Of a stretch of 13,846 bases of DNA, positions 12,415-13,846 are shown one piece after another. Made by a program: the position numbers and the translations under genes. The notes beneath the pieces are model-generated. The model saw only the letters and a program-made list of their open reading frames with translations. It did not search any database and was not told where the DNA came from. The stretch comes from CBFCZU01 sp965602635 (GTDB lineage: Bacteria; Planctomycetota; Phycisphaerae; SM23-33): NCBI GenBank assembly GCA_965602635.1, contig CBFCZU010000114.1:1-13846 (forward strand), written 5' to 3'. The number at the start of each line of letters is the position of its first letter. Within the stretch, counting starts at the first letter, position 1.

Positions 12415-13846
12415 CTATTCCTCCTGCAATCGAGCGTCGAACCTGTAGCTCCGGCCCGCTTCGAACTCGAAGGACTTCTTCACGGTGCCACAGACCAGGC
12501 TTCCGCGATCGTCACGTCCGGCATGGAAGGTTACCGATAGGACCGTCCCGCCAGACCAGGTCATGTCGAGCTTGTGACCGCCGCGGACCAGGACGCCGGT
12601 GATCGAGCCGTCGGGATGGTCCTTCGGCCAGGCTGGCAGAAGCTCGACATACCCCGGACGGGAGAAGACGAGCATCTCCATGATCAGCCGAGGCAGGCTG
12701 AGAGCGGCGTCCAGGTTGCTTATCCGCTGATTGGTTCGGCAGGACGTGGCCATGTTGCGGTAGAAGTAGCCCCGGGTGGCCAGCCGGTGCAGATTGGCGC
12801 GCACCTTGTCCACGTCTCTCAGTCGGGCCGCCATCAGCGAGACGTGCATCAGGCCGTGGGTCTCGTTGGCGTCGAAGGCGAAGCGCTTGTCGAGGGCCAC
12901 CCCTGCCGCCTCGCGCAGCTTGACGTCCGCGCCTGGCAACGCGAACTCCCACCACGGGTAGACCATGATGAGGTGGGACAGGTGGCGGTGTTTGTAGAAC
13001 TCGCCATACTTCTGCGGAGCCCACTCGGCAAGAGCCCCGTCCCGGTTGATGCGGTAGGGAGCGATCTTCGCCCTGTAGCCCCTCCACTTGGCGGTTCTCT
13101 TCCCATCTAGATCGAACTGCTCGCCGAGCTCGATCAGGATGCGGAGGACCTCCCGGGCCACGGCGAGGTCGAAGGTGCAGTCCTTGAGGGGCTTCGGCTG
13201 GCCCCTTGGCGAGTTCTCCGGGGAAATGCCCGGGTAGATGTGGTAGAAACCGTCCTTGCCCTTCACCAGGTAGTCCTCATAGAAGTCGGCCATCTCCAGA
13301 TAGAGCGGCAGGACCTCGTTTCTCATGAACTCGCGGTCCCCCGTCAGCAAGGCATAGTCATAGAAGGGGTGGAGGTTCCATCCCGCTCCGCCGGGCCAGT
13401 ACATCCAGCCCATCCTGTTCCCCAGGTGGACGAGATAGCCCTTCTGCGGGTCGGCGTAGTTGCCCACCAGGAATCCGCGGCAGCCGAGGTACTTGCGCGC
13501 GTTGAGTCTCCAGCCAGGCAGCATCCCCTTGATGTAGCCGAAGTAGGACCTGGCGCACTCGGGAAGATTGCCCATGGCGGCCGCTGAGATCTGGAGATTC
13601 ACGTTGGAGTCCAGGACAAACCCGCCCTGCCACGGCGGCGACCAGTTCCCGCTCCATATCCCCTGGAGCGGCGACGGGTACTTGCCGCACGATGAGATCA
13701 ACAGGTACCGCCCCATGGCATGTATCTGTTCCAGGAAGAGCGGCGTAACGCCCTTTTCCTTCGACATGGCCAGCATCTTCTCGGTGGAGGTCGATGCCCA
13801 TTGTCTTGCGGCGCCCAGATCCAGGACCACGCGCCGGAACATCCCG
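12415..13846 (-). CDS. GH95-like alpha-L-fucosidase/galactosidase, N-terminal part off the window
   Basis: The C-terminal 477 or so codons of a GH95-family (alpha/alpha)6-barrel enzyme; the usual length is about 750-800 residues, so the N-terminal beta domain lies beyond the right edge. Family landmarks in order are GRYLLISSCG, LQGIWSGNWSPPWQGG, the paired Asn in SNVNLQ, YPGISPENSP (Glu at the position of the general acid in known GH95 enzymes), HRHLSHLIMVYPW, and the terminal ELLPAWPKDHPDGSITG followed by a beta domain with VRGGHKLDMTW. The usual Asp-Gly-Asn-Phe-Gly segment near the C-terminus is replaced by QRISNLDAALSLPR, and the region around the expected general-base Asp is divergent. 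The stop is one base from the SASA start. A complementary linkage specificity to the downstream GH29 enzyme is likely. Confidence 0.85.
   Translation of the reverse strand, partial: GMFRRVVLDLGAARQWASTSTEKMLAMSKEKGVTPLFLEQIHAMGRYLLISSCGKYPSPLQGIWSGNWSPPWQGGFVLDSNVNLQISAAAMGNLPECARSYFGYIKGMLPGWRLNARKYLGCRGFLVGNYADPQKGYLVHLGNRMGWMYWPGGAGWNLHPFYDYALLTGDREFMRNEVLPLYLEMADFYEDYLVKGKDGFYHIYPGISPENSPRGQPKPLKDCTFDLAVAREVLRILIELGEQFDLDGKRTAKWRGYRAKIAPYRINRDGALAEWAPQKYGEFYKHRHLSHLIMVYPWWEFALPGADVKLREAAGVALDKRFAFDANETHGLMHVSLMAARLRDVDKVRANLHRLATRGYFYRNMATSCRTNQRISNLDAALSLPRLIMEMLVFSRPGYVELLPAWPKDHPDGSITGVLVRGGHKLDMTWSGGTVLSVTFHAGRDDRGSLVCGTVKKSFEFEAGRSYRFDARLQEE
12420..12425 (-). promoter_or_regulatory. 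Ribosome binding site of the SASA-Ig esterase inside GH95
   Basis: AGGAGG, six bases before the ATG at 12413. It is formed by the last two Glu codons of the GH95 gene, and the GH95 stop lies between the site and the ATG. Confidence 0.6.

Noticed and set aside
1..13846. CRISPR arrays, tRNA or rRNA genes, phage genes, toxin-antitoxin pairs or secondary-metabolite clusters
   Set aside because: No regularly spaced repeats, cloverleaf-like sequence or matching protein families were seen on either strand.

Overview
The window looks like a glycan-degradation region from a member of the Planctomycetota-Verrucomicrobiota-Lentisphaerota (PVC) group. This is inferred from the gene mix: two Tat-exported Gfo/Idh/MocA oxidoreductases, SASA-type acetylesterases, a Tat/lipoprotein sulfatase, GH29 and GH95 fucosidase families, and a secreted HEAT-repeat protein. 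Nothing in the window (no rRNA, no housekeeping gene) fixes the taxonomy. All intact genes lie on the minus strand, so transcription runs from right to left.

Right block (about 13846 down to 6128, moderate GC): GH95-like enzyme (5' end outside the window), then a SASA esterase with two Ig-like domains and an unknown C-terminal module, a 110-bp sulfatase relic, Gfo/Idh/MocA oxidoreductase, GH43/GH117-like five-bladed propeller protein, and GH29 alpha-L-fucosidase. Spacings are 1 bp, 196 bp (holding the relic), 80 bp and a 17-bp overlap, and each start has a good Shine-Dalgarno, so this reads as one operon. The set fits stepwise breakdown of a fucose-containing, acetylated and probably sulfated polysaccharide such as fucoidan or mucin-type glycan. 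The substrate is inference.

Left block (about 4308 down to 1, visibly much higher GC): a 3' tail of a sialidase/BNR-family gene, then a Tat Gfo/Idh/MocA oxidoreductase, a secreted HEAT-repeat protein and a second SASA esterase that runs off the left edge. It also looks like one operon.

The zone between the blocks (about 4309-6130) is broken. It holds an inverted-repeat cluster, an unrecognised plus-strand reading frame, a plus-strand sulfatase gene that has lost its middle and its C-terminus, and a C-terminal remnant of a REP-associated (RAYT-like) transposase with its DnaA-C-like domain. The sharp composition change and the run of truncated genes point to a rearrangement or decay hotspot, or possibly an assembly join. 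I found no CRISPR array, tRNA, rRNA or clear phage gene, and no convincing wholly new system. The most unusual material is the decayed junction zone, the catalytically dead sulfatase relic inside the operon, and two poorly described protein modules.
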